DNA of 64,000 nucleotides from assembly GCA_030041095.1 (NCBI GenBank), contig JASHON010000181.1, positions 40,631-104,630 on the forward strand, read 5' to 3'. The stretch is from Terriglobia bacterium (lineage in GTDB: Bacteria > Acidobacteriota > Terriglobia > UBA7540). The position numbers and the translations under genes were made by a program. Of this stretch, positions 23,251 to 33,163 are shown piece by piece (position 1 is the first letter of the stretch; the number at the start of each line of letters is the position of its first letter). The notes beneath the pieces are model-generated. The model worked only from the letters and a program-made list of their open reading frames with translations, ran no database searches and was not told where the DNA came from.

Positions 23251-25977
23251 CTAGCGCTGGACCAGCGAGAGCGGGACGCTGATGGTTTCGCCCGAACTGC
23301 CTCCCACCATGATGTCGTAAATGCCAGGTTCGACTTTGAAATGCATGTTGATGTCCCACTGAGCAAAATCCTGAGGGGTCAATGTGAACGTGAGTGTGCG
23401 CGTCTCACCCGGCTGGAGCGAAATACGCTGGAACTTGCGCAGCTCTTCCACAGGTTGCGTCACTTCGCTGACGCGCTCGTGAATGTACAACTCGGCCACT
23501 TCGTCGCCGGCGCGCGTTCCGGTGTTGGTGACGTCCACCTTGACGCTCACTTCACTTTCGGCGCCAAGCGTGAGCGCCGGACCGCGCGACTTTTTAGCCT
23601 CCAGTGTTCCACTGTCGCCGACCGCACCACCGGGACCGGTAACCGTGTAGTCTCCTGTGAGCGCGCCGGCGCTCAGCGTGCCGGTCATGGTCATCATGTA
23701 GGGTCCATAGATGTTGGAGATGATTTTGAATTCTCCGTTGTTCAGGCTCCCGCTCTGGATGGGACTTTCCATTCCGGAAGGACTGCTGATCTGCCCTGTG
23801 AGAACCCCATCCTCGTTTGTCAAGTCCAGTGAAAACGCCCGCGCGTGTCCACTTTTGCTGTGAGTGACGCCGTTGTAGTGGCCGTCAACGGTAACCGGCG
23901 GCGGAGGCGCATTCGCGGCGCTGGGAGTCGCATAAGGATTTTCCAACCGCAACTTGCTGAACTTGAAGGTGGTGAAACTTAGCCCGTAGCCGAAGGGGAA
24001 GAGCGGGCTGCGATTGGTTCCGATCCACGGAATGATCACGCTCGGCTTATGGTTATAAAAATCCGGTAGATCGCCCACTGTGCGCGGGAAGGTAATGGGC
24101 AGCTTCCCGCCCGGATTATATTCGCCGAAGAGCACGTCGGCGGCAGCCGTTCCACCTTCCTGGCCTGGGTACCACGCCTCGACGATGGCAGGCACGTGCC
24201 GGGCGATGTAGTTGATCGTTATCGGGCGGCCGTTAATCAGAAGCGCAACCACCGGCTTGCCCGTGCCGACCACAGCGCGCACCAGTTTGCCCTGATCGCC
24301 GAACAAATTCAGATTGTCCCGGTCGCCCAGGTGCTGGAAGCTCCATGCCTCGCGGTCAATGGATTCATTCTCGCCGATCACTAGGATGACGATGTCGGCC
24401 TGGCGCGCTACGTCCGTGGCGGCGGCGATTTCCTTCGCCTGCTCGGCCGGGTTCGGCAGGTCAATACCGTTTTGGTACCACGCGAGCCAGCCCGGCGTTT
24501 TCGCGTTCACATCCGCCGTGATCTTGCATCCTTCGCTGTAAACCACCTTCGCGCGCGAACCCACCAGATTGCGAATCCCTTGAAGCACGCTCACTTCATG
24601 AAACGGCTGCCGCGAATAGCCGCCTAAGTGAACTTGAGCAGCATCCGGGCCGATCACGGCGATCGTTTGGTACCGACGAAGATCGAGCGGCAGCAGACCG
24701 CCCTCGTTCTTGAGAAGCACGATCGACTCGCGCGCCGCTTGCAAAGCCACTTCCTGGTGTGCGGGCGTGTTGAGCGAGTGCGCGGCCGCATTAACGTCAA
24801 CGTAAGGGTGGTCAAACAATCCCAGGCGAAACTTGGCCGTCAAAATGTCGGCTGTGGCCCGGTTGATGGCGGCAACGGAAACGCGCCCGTCCTTCACTTG
24901 ATCGAGAAGCGTGCGGTAGACGGCGCCGTCCGAAAGGTCATATTCCACGCCGGCGTGAAGCGCCAGACGCGCGGCATCCGCGTAGTTGGACGCAACGTGG
25001 TGGCGGGACACGAGCATTTGCAGCCCGCCGCCGTCGCTCGTGACGTATCCGCCGAAACCCCATTCCCGCCGCAGCACATCAGTCAGCAGCCAGCGGTTGA
25101 TGTGGTCGGGAACGCCGTTGATTTCGTTATACGAGGCCATCACGCTTCCGACGTCTCCTTGCTCCACTGCGGCGCGAAAGGGAACAAGAAAATTCTCCCG
25201 CAGCGTACGCTCGGCCACGTTCACCGGCGCGGTATTTGTGCCACCCTCGGGCGCGCCGTGAGCGGTGAAGTGCTTGGCGGTGGCGAGCACATGGTTGGAG
25301 CCGATGACGTAACTCGACCCTTGCAGACCGCGAATCTCTGCCAGGCCCATCGCCCGGACGAGATACGGGTCTTCGCCAAACGACTCCTCCGTGCGCCCCC
25401 AGCGCGGGTCACGGCCGAGGTCGAGGTCCGGCGCGAATACCTGCCTGATGCCTGTCGCCGAAGCTTCGTCCGAGGCAATGGTATAAACCTTCACCATAAG
25501 CTTCGGATCCCACGTGCTGGCAAGGCCAATCGGCATCGGGAACATTGTTGCGCCGTATTGCATGGAGCCGTGCAGCGCTTCTCCAAAAAATATCTCCGGA
25601 ATTCCCAACCGAGTCTTCTCGATCTGATAACGATGAACGGCATTCCTCAAAATGGCCGCTTTGCGTGGGCTCAGTGGATGGCGCATGTCCTGCTCCATCT
25701 CAAACAGGCGCTGAACGTCAGTGCTTTTGAAAGTTCCTGTCGGATCGATCAAGCCTCTCGGTGTTTGAGGCGCAAGCTGCTCTACTTTTTCCCTGAGCGT
25801 CATCCGGCTGAGGAGATCTGCGACGCGGTCCTGGATCGGAAGCTCCGGATTGCGATAGGCAGGAAGATCTTGTGCAACGGCTGGCGCTTCGCGCGTTGCA
25901 CGGGCCGGCCCCTGCGCTTGCGCTATTACATTTATGGCGAGGCACAACCCAAGAAAGATCGAGAGTTTGGTTCGCAT
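23251..25977 (-). CDS. Secreted glycoside hydrolase family 3 (beta-glucosidase/xylosidase type) with inserted domain
   Basis: The ATG at 25977 has AGGAG nearby and opens a signal peptide ([20 protein letters not shown]), giving 908 residues; an upstream codon at 25998 is less likely. The GH3 N-terminal barrel shows [39 protein letters not shown], and [12 protein letters not shown], with the catalytic Asp in TSD. The C-terminal sandwich has [15 protein letters not shown] and the final fibronectin-like domain has [16 protein letters not shown]. About residues 682-795 form an extra beta-rich block between [14 protein letters not shown] and the fibronectin-like core. The enzyme is probably periplasmic or outer-surface and acts on plant or microbial glucans or xylans; the substrate is uncertain. 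It is convergent with gltD. Confidence 0.92.
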   Translation of the reverse strand: MRTKLSIFLGLCLAINVIAQAQGPARATREAPAVAQDLPAYRNPELPIQDRVADLLSRMTLREKVEQLAPQTPRGLIDPTGTFKSTDVQRLFEMEQDMRHPLSPRKAAILRNAVHRYQIEKTRLGIPEIFFGEALHGSMQYGATMFPMPIGLASTWDPKLMVKVYTIASDEASATGIRQVFAPDLDLGRDPRWGRTEESFGEDPYLVRAMGLAEIRGLQGSSYVIGSNHVLATAKHFTAHGAPEGGTNTAPVNVAERTLRENFLVPFRAAVEQGDVGSVMASYNEINGVPDHINRWLLTDVLRREWGFGGYVTSDGGGLQMLVSRHHVASNYADAARLALHAGVEYDLSDGAVYRTLLDQVKDGRVSVAAINRATADILTAKFRLGLFDHPYVDVNAAAHSLNTPAHQEVALQAARESIVLLKNEGGLLPLDLRRYQTIAVIGPDAAQVHLGGYSRQPFHEVSVLQGIRNLVGSRAKVVYSEGCKITADVNAKTPGWLAWYQNGIDLPNPAEQAKEIAAATDVARQADIVILVIGENESIDREAWSFQHLGDRDNLNLFGDQGKLVRAVVGTGKPVVALLINGRPITINYIARHVPAIVEAWYPGQEGGTAAADVLFGEYNPGGKLPITFPRTVGDLPDFYNHKPSVIIPWIGTNRSPLFPFGYGLSFTTFKFSKLRLENPYATPSAANAPPPPVTVDGHYNGVTHSKSGHARAFSLDLTNEDGVLTGQISSPSGMESPIQSGSLNNGEFKIISNIYGPYMMTMTGTLSAGALTGDYTVTGPGGAVGDSGTLEAKKSRGPALTLGAESEVSVKVDVTNTGTRAGDEVAELYIHERVSEVTQPVEELRKFQRISLQPGETRTLTFTLTPQDFAQWDINMHFKVEPGIYDIMVGGSSGETISVPLSLVQR

Positions 25978-26007
25978 GGGATTCTCCTGTCGAAGCAAAG
26001 TCGTTGA

Positions 26008-26717
26008 GCAGGTTTATGAAAAACTCTTTGGAAGCCCGTCATTACTCAGCCCGCGTGCGGACAGGCGACGCGAAGCATACCCACATTTTTTCAAGCAAAC
26101 ACAGAGGCGCTTCGCGCAGTTTGCCCTGAGCCCATTCGCTGCGCCCACGGTCGTTCGCTGCAGAAGGGCGAGTGGGCCCAGCATAACCACCTGGCATTTT
26201 TCAGCAATCTGCCGTCCCCTGCGCCGCGCGGGCAGGCCACTATCCTATTCGAGATCAGGATTCACGGCAACTGCAACTGCCTATACCCACCCCGGAAACG
26301 CAAACCTGCGGCGGCGCGCCGTTTGGCAATGGGCAGAGAGCTCGAAGAGTGATGGGCCCATGCGTTCGGTGTCCGCCGGCACGCACTTTTCATCTACTGT
26401 CGAAACCTGACTCGCCACAGATCCGGAGGGTTATACCTGTGAAGTAATCGACGGCCGCTTGCGAGAACGTCAATGCGCAGGTCGAAATTCCCTCATTTCT
26501 TTGCGAAACTTGGCGGCTTTGCGGCTTCGCGTGAGGCTTTTTCGCCGCATTCGGTCTTTCCAAAGCGCCAGGATGGACCGCCGTTCTGGGCTTCCCACCG
26601 CTGCCCCTATTGCCTTCAAAATAGAGGTGACGTCTTTTCTGAAAATCCATTCATGTTCCACCAGAATTCTGCCGAAAATCCCTCCAGGATTCGTATTTGC
26701 GAAGGGATTAAAGCCAA
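26008..26717. other. Gene-poor spacer with cassette-like intergenic repeat
   Basis: No open frame here resembles a protein family or has consistent codon use. At about 26501-26545 the text TTTGCGAAACTTGGCGG followed by CTTTGCGGCTTCGCG is a short-period TTTGCG/GGC repeat of a kind often seen between genes. A GAAGGGA about a dozen bases before 26718 may be the ribosome-binding site for the pilin operon. The GH3 and pilin promoters must lie in this divergent region, but I could not fix them. Confidence 0.5.
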
Positions 26718-27353
26718 ATGATAAGAGCATCCCGGTTCTCCGGCGAAATGGAAGCGAGGAGGAATCGAGTTGCCTCCTGGGGAACGGCAGGGTTGACGCT
26801 TGTCGAGACCATGGTGGTCTTAACTGTTTTGGGTGTTGTAACTTCCAGTTCATTGATGATCGTTACGGACGTCCTGCCCGTCTTGCACGCGGACTCATCG
26901 CTCGACCTTGTCGTCACGCAGCTTGACCAGGCTCGCACAGAAGCCATGGATCAGCGGCGCAATTTCATTGTTACCTTCACAGGAACCAATCAGTTCACAG
27001 TCCAGCGGCAGGAACTGGACGGCTCGCTCACTCTCATGGGTGATTACTCTCTCCCCGGTGCGATGGAGTACTACGTTTGGTTGTCTGAGCCGGACACGCC
27101 CGATTGCTTTGTGATGGCAACGTGCTCGGCCGGGACCGTATTGGGAAACTCACCGGCTCTTGACCTCGGCGGCGGCGACCAGATCAGCTTCGCCAGCGAC
27201 GGCACGGCGAGAAACACCGCGAACAATCAACTCGTGAATGCGACGGTTTTTATGGGAGTCCCGGGCAGCACAACCACGGCACGGGCAGTGACGGTGATGG
27301 GCGCAACCTCCCGAGTTCAAGGCTATCGATTTAACGGGTCCACTTGGAACTAG
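26718..27353 (+). CDS. Minor pseudopilin, GspH/FimT type
   Basis: The 211-residue protein has a class III prepilin signal at residues 21-45. The peptidase cleavage site is Gly25|Leu26 in GTAGLTLVETMVVLTVLG, with the required Glu at +5 (Glu30). A hydrophobic helix follows, then a soluble domain with LVVTQLDQARTEAMDQRRNF, typical of GspH/FimT. The C-terminal domain is rich in Gly, Ser and Thr. It is the first gene of a four-gene run of minor pilins. The next gene starts at 27344, ten bases before this stop is complete, so translation is coupled. Role: priming or tip component of a type IV pilus or type II-like pseudopilus. Confidence 0.85.
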   Translation: MIRASRFSGEMEARRNRVASWGTAGLTLVETMVVLTVLGVVTSSSLMIVTDVLPVLHADSSLDLVVTQLDQARTEAMDQRRNFIVTFTGTNQFTVQRQELDGSLTLMGDYSLPGAMEYYVWLSEPDTPDCFVMATCSAGTVLGNSPALDLGGGDQISFASDGTARNTANNQLVNATVFMGVPGSTTTARAVTVMGATSRVQGYRFNGSTWN

Positions 27354-27895
27354 AGCACGAAAGCGGGCGCACAACAGACTGGGACGGCCAGCATGGCTTC
27401 TCGCTGCTGGAAGTTATGGTGGCGACGGTCATCATGACCGTTGGCCTGCTTGCCCTGGCGTATGCCTACGGGCAGGGCATGGTGACGGTCACAACGTGCC
27501 AGCAGGATGCGGTGGCGCGGCAGGCCGCTCGTGAAACCATGGAAGATGTGCTGTCAGCCAGGAATACCAGCACGCTGACTTGGGCGCAGATTGCAAACGT
27601 CAGCAATGGAGGGATCTTCCTGGATGGCGCACAGCCGCTCACGACCCCGGCGTCGAATGGACTGGTGGGCACCGCAAACGACGGTCCCGTGCAAACAATT
27701 ACCCTGCCCGGCCCTGACGGACAGCTTGGAACGGCGGATGACATCACCGTGCCGCTAAACTCTTATCAGAGAACTATTCAAATTACGGCGCTCAGCCAGT
27801 CGCTGAAGCAAGTAACGGTGACCATCACTTATGTTACGCCGGCGGATATAACTCAAAGTTACCAGTTGGTTTGCTATGTTTCGCCCTACATCTAA
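27344..27895 (+). CDS. pilV: Minor pilin, PilV type
   Basis: The 183-residue product starts from TTG at 27344, inside the end of the previous gene; no ATG lies upstream of the prepilin motif. DGQHGFSLLEVMVATVIMTV gives cleavage at Gly18|Phe19 with Glu23 at +5. The region after the helix (ARQAARETMEDVLSARNT) resembles the PilV family. The C-terminal half, with QTITLPGPDGQLGTADDITV, is a beta-rich head. The overlap with the preceding gene and the following PilW gene (27876) argues for a tightly coupled operon. Confidence 0.82.
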   Translation: MELEHESGRTTDWDGQHGFSLLEVMVATVIMTVGLLALAYAYGQGMVTVTTCQQDAVARQAARETMEDVLSARNTSTLTWAQIANVSNGGIFLDGAQPLTTPASNGLVGTANDGPVQTITLPGPDGQLGTADDITVPLNSYQRTIQITALSQSLKQVTVTITYVTPADITQSYQLVCYVSPYI

Positions 27896-28976
27896 CCGCG
27901 GACTCGGCCTGATCGAACTGCTGTTGGCCGTTCTGCTGGCCACGGTCGTGCTCGGCCTTGCCTTTGAGTTTTTCAATGGGCTCGAAGGCATGTCCCAGAG
28001 CGTCGGCGTCATGACCACCGCGAATCAGAGCCTGCAGGCGTCCGTGGACCTCATTTCGCGTGACCTGTACGAAGCGGGACAGAGCATTCCCCAGGGCGGC
28101 ATTCCTTTGCCTTCCGGGCCGGGATCCGTCTCGGTGATCCGACCGGGCGCGGGCGCCAACTATTTCCCGACCAATAACGGCGTCCTCTCAGCCATAACGC
28201 CCGGCGCCGACCTTAGCGGAAACATTGACGGCGAACCTTCCGACGAGATCACGCTGATCATGACCGACGAAAATTGGCTTGGCATTCCCGTGCTCGACAT
28301 TTCGAGCGTCACCTATGCCGGAGGAACGGGATATAACATCGCGGTCACGATCCCGGCGAGCTGCCAGCCCGGTGTCACCGTTCCCTCCAGTTTCGACTGT
28401 ACGCTCGGCCCGAATGGCTACAATGTGAACCCCGGTGACCTGATGATGTTTACCACGGTGGGCGGCCTCAATGCTTTGGGAATGATCACGCAGGTGAACT
28501 ACGCGTCAAATACGCTCACGTTTGGCTCCGATTCTCTGGACCTTAACCAGGCGTGCGCCGCCCAGGGGTGCGCAGGAAGCATTGACAGTTTGCAGAACAA
28601 CGGCGCCTACCCTTCAGGCATGACGCTAGCCCTCGTCGATATGATTACTTATTATTTGGAGGCGACCGATAACAGCAATCCGCCACATCAGTATGTGCTC
28701 ATGAGGCAGCTTGATGACGCCACGCCGAACGCGGTCGCCTACGAAATCAATTCACTGCAATTCAGTTACGATTTTTCCGATGGTACCGACACGGACGTCC
28801 GAAATCCCAATCCCACCCTCTATCCGGGCCAGGGAAGCAACCAGATTCGCACCGTTCTCGTTGACTTGTCCACCATTTCCAACGAACCCATGAGCTACCA
28901 AGGGCAATACTATAGCAACGCCCTGGCCACGTCGGTGACCATCCGCAATCTGGAGTACGTCAACCAGTTTCCGTGA
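27876..28976 (+). CDS. pilW: Minor pilin, PilW type
   Basis: The 366-residue protein overlaps the end of the PilV gene by 20 bases. Its short leader ends at Gly9 (NRGLGLIELLLAVLLATVVL), with Glu14 at +5 of the mature protein. SVGVMTTANQSLQASVDLIS and RDLYEAGQSIPQ match PilW-type minor pilins that carry a long extracellular domain. Four Cys residues in the head (for example in CQPGVTVPSSFDC and ACAAQGCAG) may form disulfides. It is predicted to sit near the pilus tip with PilV and the PilX-like protein that follows after about 70 bases. Confidence 0.82.
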   Translation: MFRPTSNRGLGLIELLLAVLLATVVLGLAFEFFNGLEGMSQSVGVMTTANQSLQASVDLISRDLYEAGQSIPQGGIPLPSGPGSVSVIRPGAGANYFPTNNGVLSAITPGADLSGNIDGEPSDEITLIMTDENWLGIPVLDISSVTYAGGTGYNIAVTIPASCQPGVTVPSSFDCTLGPNGYNVNPGDLMMFTTVGGLNALGMITQVNYASNTLTFGSDSLDLNQACAAQGCAGSIDSLQNNGAYPSGMTLALVDMITYYLEATDNSNPPHQYVLMRQLDDATPNAVAYEINSLQFSYDFSDGTDTDVRNPNPTLYPGQGSNQIRTVLVDLSTISNEPMSYQGQYYSNALATSVTIRNLEYVNQFP

Positions 28977-29043
28977 CGGCCGCTTCGGCCGGCAGCGAGA
29001 GAGCACTGGGGGCAAACGAATGCTTCGAACTGGGAGATTCACG

Positions 29044-31743
29044 ATGCACAGCACCCGTCATCAGTCCGGCATTGCGCTCGTCGCAACCTTGCTCACCCTC
29101 ACCATATTTTCGCTGATGGCGGTGGGATTCTTTTTCCTGGTCATCGGCAACCAGTCAGCCATAGGATCGGAACGGGATAATACGATTGCGTTTTACGGCG
29201 CGGAAGGCGCACTGGAAAACATGAGTAACCAGCTTGCCGCCTTGTTCGCGACCAGCGTCTCGCCGACGCCCTCCCAGGTGAACGCGCTGGACTCCCAACC
29301 TCCCACCATTCAAAACGTAACGTTTCCCACGGCAGGAACCGAATTCCCCGATGGCGGCTACTACATCGGCTATCAGTTAAATGGAAGCGGTGGGCTAATG
29401 TCGACCTCCGGCACGATTGGCGGCACAGGTCCGCTCGCCGGACTGGAAGGCGTGATCACCCCTTTCACCCTCACGGCCATAGCGCAAGGTCCCAACAATA
29501 CCGAAGTAAAGCTGGTTCGGCAGGTGCAGGAAGTTTCCGTTCCGGTATTTGAGTTTGGCATTTTTTCCAACAACGATCTAGCCTTTTTCGCCGGCCCGGA
29601 CTTTAATTTCGGCGGGCGCGTCGGGACGAACGGTAATCTGTTCCTCACCGAGGGCCCCGGCGCCACTTTGACACTCTCCGAAAAGGTCACCGCCTACGAA
29701 AACGTCATTGTCACCCAACTCGAGAATGGATGGACCACTTCAGACAACTACGATGGCGACGTCGATATCGTCACCACACCCGGCGACTATTTGAACCTTT
29801 TGTCCCTGGCGGCGCCGCAGGGCAGCCTGGTAGCGGGGCCGGGCAGCGCCGCAAACACGAATTGGCCCAAAATCTCTGAGACGGATTACAACAGCAATAT
29901 CGTCACTTCGACGACAGGCGCAAAGATGCTGAATATGTCCTTCGCCATGCCGGGCTCGGGAAGCTCGCCCATCCAGGTGATCGAGCGGGCGCAATCGAGT
30001 GACAACTCGTTGCTCGCCCAGGCGCGGCTTGAGAACCAGGCCAGCGTACGCATCCTGTTGTCCGACTTGCCGTCTGATTTACCCAACGCCCCCAGCGCCA
30101 CGGGTTATCCCTCGATTGTCGAATTGGGCCAGCCGAAAGGCGGAACATTAACCAACCCACCTCTCAACTCCTCGCTCGCTGCTCCGTACGGAACCGGCAG
30201 CGCGAACTCCTACGGTTATACGGTGAGCGCGTGCGACGCGCCCATCGCAGTTTCACCCGGCGCGGGAACGACGGGAAATGAGGACGACGACTTCGTGACC
30301 GGCGAGTACTGGCCATTGATCACCGGTTACATCGAGGTCGATATCCAGACAAGCTCGGGAACCTGGGAAGGGGTAACGAGTGACGTTCTGAGTCACGGAA
30401 TCACCGAAACCGCGGGCTCGACGACCAGTTGCCCGTCGTACCACCCTATTCTCCATCTCGAGGAACTTAATAAGTACCCCTGCTATCACGGCAGTTATTC
30501 AGCAAGCTCCTGCTCCACCCGCACCTCTGGCAGCACGTCTCCAACCGATTATGTTCCCATTAATATGTATGACACGCGTGAAGGGAACCTTCGCGACAAC
30601 AACACCGGATCAATAACGCTCAATGGCGTCATGAACGTCATCGAGCTTGACGTGCAGAACCTCCAGTGGTGGTTCGCCAACGACACTTACGGCAAGCAGG
30701 CGCTCTTCAATGACGGCTACATCGTCTACTTTTCCGACCGGCGAAACAACTTCAGCCCCACATCCACCAGCTACAACTACTTGCTCGGCGAAACTGGGAT
30801 GTACGGCAACGAAGACATCGTTAACCCGGCGTCTTCAACTGGCACACCCGACGGGGTGATGGAATCCGCGGAAGACGTTGACGGGCCCGATGCAAATAGG
30901 ACTAGCTGGGCGACGGACCAGTTTGAGACCTACGGAGCAACAGCGTCGTGCGCCTACACAACTTCGCCGGATTATCCCTGCCCGGGCGCATCTCCCTTGA
31001 ATGCAGCCGCCACACCGGAGGCCGCCGTTGCGCGGCCGGGGATCGCAGAAAAGAACGCTGTCATCTTCTTTCGTCATTCGCTTCGTCTTGTTGATGGCGC
31101 CCTCGGAAGCCTTCCCCCTTACACGACGGCCGATTGTTCCATTGCTCGTGGCTCCAATGGCTCCGGCGGTTTTACCGTCGCGTCGGAGAATCCCGTCTAT
31201 GTCGAGGGAAACTATAATGCCGCGAATTCCACATTCAGTGACACAAGCGGGGATTGCCACGTGCCGGCTGCGGTGATGGCTGATGCGGTCACGCTTCTCT
31301 CCACCAGTTGGAGCGACGTAGACAGCTTTAACTCACCGACTGACCCGTCCGGCAGAGTGGCGTCGACCACGTACTACCGCACCGCCATCATGGGCGGCAC
31401 GAATATTCCATTCCAGATGTTTGATCCGGGTACGACGACTCCACTGTACAGCTATTCCTATTACGATGACTTCGGCACAGACGGCGGCGTGCACAATTTC
31501 CTCCGCATGATCGAGGACTGGGGTAACTCAACCCTCTACTACATGGGCTCTCTCGCGGATTTCTACTACTCGCGTCAAGCTACCGGGGTTTATAAATGCT
31601 GCACCACTGTATACAGTCCCCCAACCCGTGCCTATACTTTTGACACTGACTTCGAAAACATCGCAACGATTCCGCCCGGTACGCCGCACTTCACTGACGT
31701 TAATGCGCTGGGCTTCCAGCAGGATCTTCTCTCCAGCCAATAG
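29044..31743 (+). CDS. PilX-like minor pilin with very long extracellular region
   Basis: The start at 29044 (MHSTRHQSGIALVATLLTL) has GGGAG upstream; an ATG at 29020 is an alternative. The N-terminus is PilX/GspK-like: Gly9|Ile10 and no Glu at +5, then a hydrophobic helix and NTIAFYGAEGALE. The protein is 899 residues, against roughly 150-200 for classical PilX. It therefore carries a long, Ser/Thr/Gly/Asn-rich head with many Tyr and Cys residues and an acidic DGVMESAEDVDGPDANRT stretch that could bind calcium. No known adhesin domain is recognised. It is last in the minor-pilin run, in the position where pilY1 often occurs; no pilY1 follows. It may do the tip-adhesin job itself, which is inference. 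Confidence 0.75.
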   Translation: MHSTRHQSGIALVATLLTLTIFSLMAVGFFFLVIGNQSAIGSERDNTIAFYGAEGALENMSNQLAALFATSVSPTPSQVNALDSQPPTIQNVTFPTAGTEFPDGGYYIGYQLNGSGGLMSTSGTIGGTGPLAGLEGVITPFTLTAIAQGPNNTEVKLVRQVQEVSVPVFEFGIFSNNDLAFFAGPDFNFGGRVGTNGNLFLTEGPGATLTLSEKVTAYENVIVTQLENGWTTSDNYDGDVDIVTTPGDYLNLLSLAAPQGSLVAGPGSAANTNWPKISETDYNSNIVTSTTGAKMLNMSFAMPGSGSSPIQVIERAQSSDNSLLAQARLENQASVRILLSDLPSDLPNAPSATGYPSIVELGQPKGGTLTNPPLNSSLAAPYGTGSANSYGYTVSACDAPIAVSPGAGTTGNEDDDFVTGEYWPLITGYIEVDIQTSSGTWEGVTSDVLSHGITETAGSTTSCPSYHPILHLEELNKYPCYHGSYSASSCSTRTSGSTSPTDYVPINMYDTREGNLRDNNTGSITLNGVMNVIELDVQNLQWWFANDTYGKQALFNDGYIVYFSDRRNNFSPTSTSYNYLLGETGMYGNEDIVNPASSTGTPDGVMESAEDVDGPDANRTSWATDQFETYGATASCAYTTSPDYPCPGASPLNAAATPEAAVARPGIAEKNAVIFFRHSLRLVDGALGSLPPYTTADCSIARGSNGSGGFTVASENPVYVEGNYNAANSTFSDTSGDCHVPAAVMADAVTLLSTSWSDVDSFNSPTDPSGRVASTTYYRTAIMGGTNIPFQMFDPGTTTPLYSYSYYDDFGTDGGVHNFLRMIEDWGNSTLYYMGSLADFYYSRQATGVYKCCTTVYSPPTRAYTFDTDFENIATIPPGTPHFTDVNALGFQQDLLSSQ

Positions 31744-31892
31744 CCGGGCAGAGCGTTCTCAGTGTCCGTTCGTTGCATCGCTTTGCGAAATCCGCAGAAC
31801 ATGAAAATTACGGGTTTTTCGTCCCGGCAGCCATGGCCGGCGAGACGCGGGCGCGACGAGATTTTCGGCACAGTTGTGTCGGCCCGTCTTGG

Positions 31893-31898
31893 TATAAT
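31893..31898 (+). promoter_or_regulatory. Consensus -10 box upstream of alaX
   Basis: A perfect TATAAT lies 28 bases before the GTG at 31926, with GGGAG between them. No good -35 match at 16-18 bases is visible. The position supports the GTG start over the longer open frame from 31773. Confidence 0.45.
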
Positions 31899-31925
31899 TG
31901 CGCGGATGACTGGGAGATTCTGCGC

Positions 31926-33137
31926 GTGACAGGCGTCGGCAAAACCGAACGGCTCTATTACACAGATTCTGCCCTGCGCGAATTCGACGCACGCGTGCTC
32001 GAAGTGAGGGAGGGTTCCGAAGGGTGCCGTGTTTACCTGGATCGCACGGCATTCTATCCTGCATCTGGGGGACAACCGTCAGATTGTGGCACGCTCGACG
32101 GTCTCAACGTCCTCGAAGTCGTCGATGAAGGAGCGGCCGTGGCGCACATCCTGGAGCGAGCGCCGGCCTCGACGGCAGTTCATGGTGCCATTAGTTGGCA
32201 GCGGCGATTCGACTACATGCAGCAGCACACCGGCCAACATATCCTTTCGGCAGCTTTCGAAGCCGCAGCGGGGCTCAAGACCGTTTCGTTCCACATGGGC
32301 GAAGAGGCTTCGTCGATTGATCTCGATTCGGACCGGGTGAGCCAGCGCCAGATTGAAGAGGCAGAGTCTCTGGCGAATCAAGTCGTTTTCGAGGATCGTC
32401 CGGTCCATATCCTTTTCCGGCAAGCGGATGTAGCGCAGCAAATGGATCTTCGCAAGCCCACGGCGCGGGAAGGCGAAGTGCGGCTGGTGCAGGTGGAAAA
32501 CTTCGATCTTTCGGCATGCGGCGGCACGCACGTGAGTCGCACCGGCGCCATTGGGCTGATCCTCGTGCGCAGAATCGAGCGCATCCGGCAACGGGTGCGC
32601 CTGGAATTCTTGTGCGGCGCCCGCTGCCTTCGCGCCGCTCGCGCGGATTTTCATATTCTCGCCGAGGCTGGCCTTCTGCTTTCTGCCGCGCCCGCCAAAG
32701 TGCCGGAGCTCGTCAGGAAACAGGCCGCAGACGTGCGCGAAGCGCTGAAGACAAACGGAGACCTCACGCGCCGTGTGGCTCAATATCGCGCAAGAGAATT
32801 GTGGGCTTCTCAACCTCAAAACGAAGGTCGCAGGATCGTTCGGCACATCTTTGAGGTTGCGGAGAGGCTGGAAGCCAGAATGGTTGCCCAGGCGGCCGGC
32901 GCTCTCGATTCATGCGTGTTTCTGGTGGGAATCAAAGGTAAGCCTTCAACGCTCTACTTCGCTCAATCGGCTGGAGGCGCTGCGGATATGGGCGCTCTTG
33001 TGAAGAAAACGTGCGCAGCTTTCAACGGCAAGGGCGGAGGCGCGCGAGACTTTGCTCAGGGTGGAGTGATGGAGGAGACCAAGCTCGCCGAAGCGTTGGA
33101 GTACGCGGAGGGGTTGCTAACCGGCAGCCGGAAATGA
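31926..33137 (+). CDS. alaX: Alanyl-tRNA editing protein, AlaX-L type with DHHA1-like C-terminus
   Basis: This is a free-standing editing enzyme that removes Ser (or Gly) from wrongly charged tRNA-Ala. The GTG start gives 403 residues and follows a -10 box and GGGAG. The editing domain has FYPASGGQPSDCGTL, the zinc ligands HTGQH and CGGTHVSRTGAIG, and the sequence RIERIRQRVRLEFLCG. The C-terminal part has GVMEETKLAEALEYA and GGGGARDFAQGG-like text that resembles the DHHA1 domain of AlaRS. No aminoacylation domain is present. The gene is convergent with selA, with 26 bases between the two stops. Confidence 0.85.
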   Translation: MTGVGKTERLYYTDSALREFDARVLEVREGSEGCRVYLDRTAFYPASGGQPSDCGTLDGLNVLEVVDEGAAVAHILERAPASTAVHGAISWQRRFDYMQQHTGQHILSAAFEAAAGLKTVSFHMGEEASSIDLDSDRVSQRQIEEAESLANQVVFEDRPVHILFRQADVAQQMDLRKPTAREGEVRLVQVENFDLSACGGTHVSRTGAIGLILVRRIERIRQRVRLEFLCGARCLRAARADFHILAEAGLLLSAAPAKVPELVRKQAADVREALKTNGDLTRRVAQYRARELWASQPQNEGRRIVRHIFEVAERLEARMVAQAAGALDSCVFLVGIKGKPSTLYFAQSAGGAADMGALVKKTCAAFNGKGGGARDFAQGGVMEETKLAEALEYAEGLLTGSRK

Positions 33138-33163
33138 TGCGCCGGCTTGGAATCAGAAATTCG

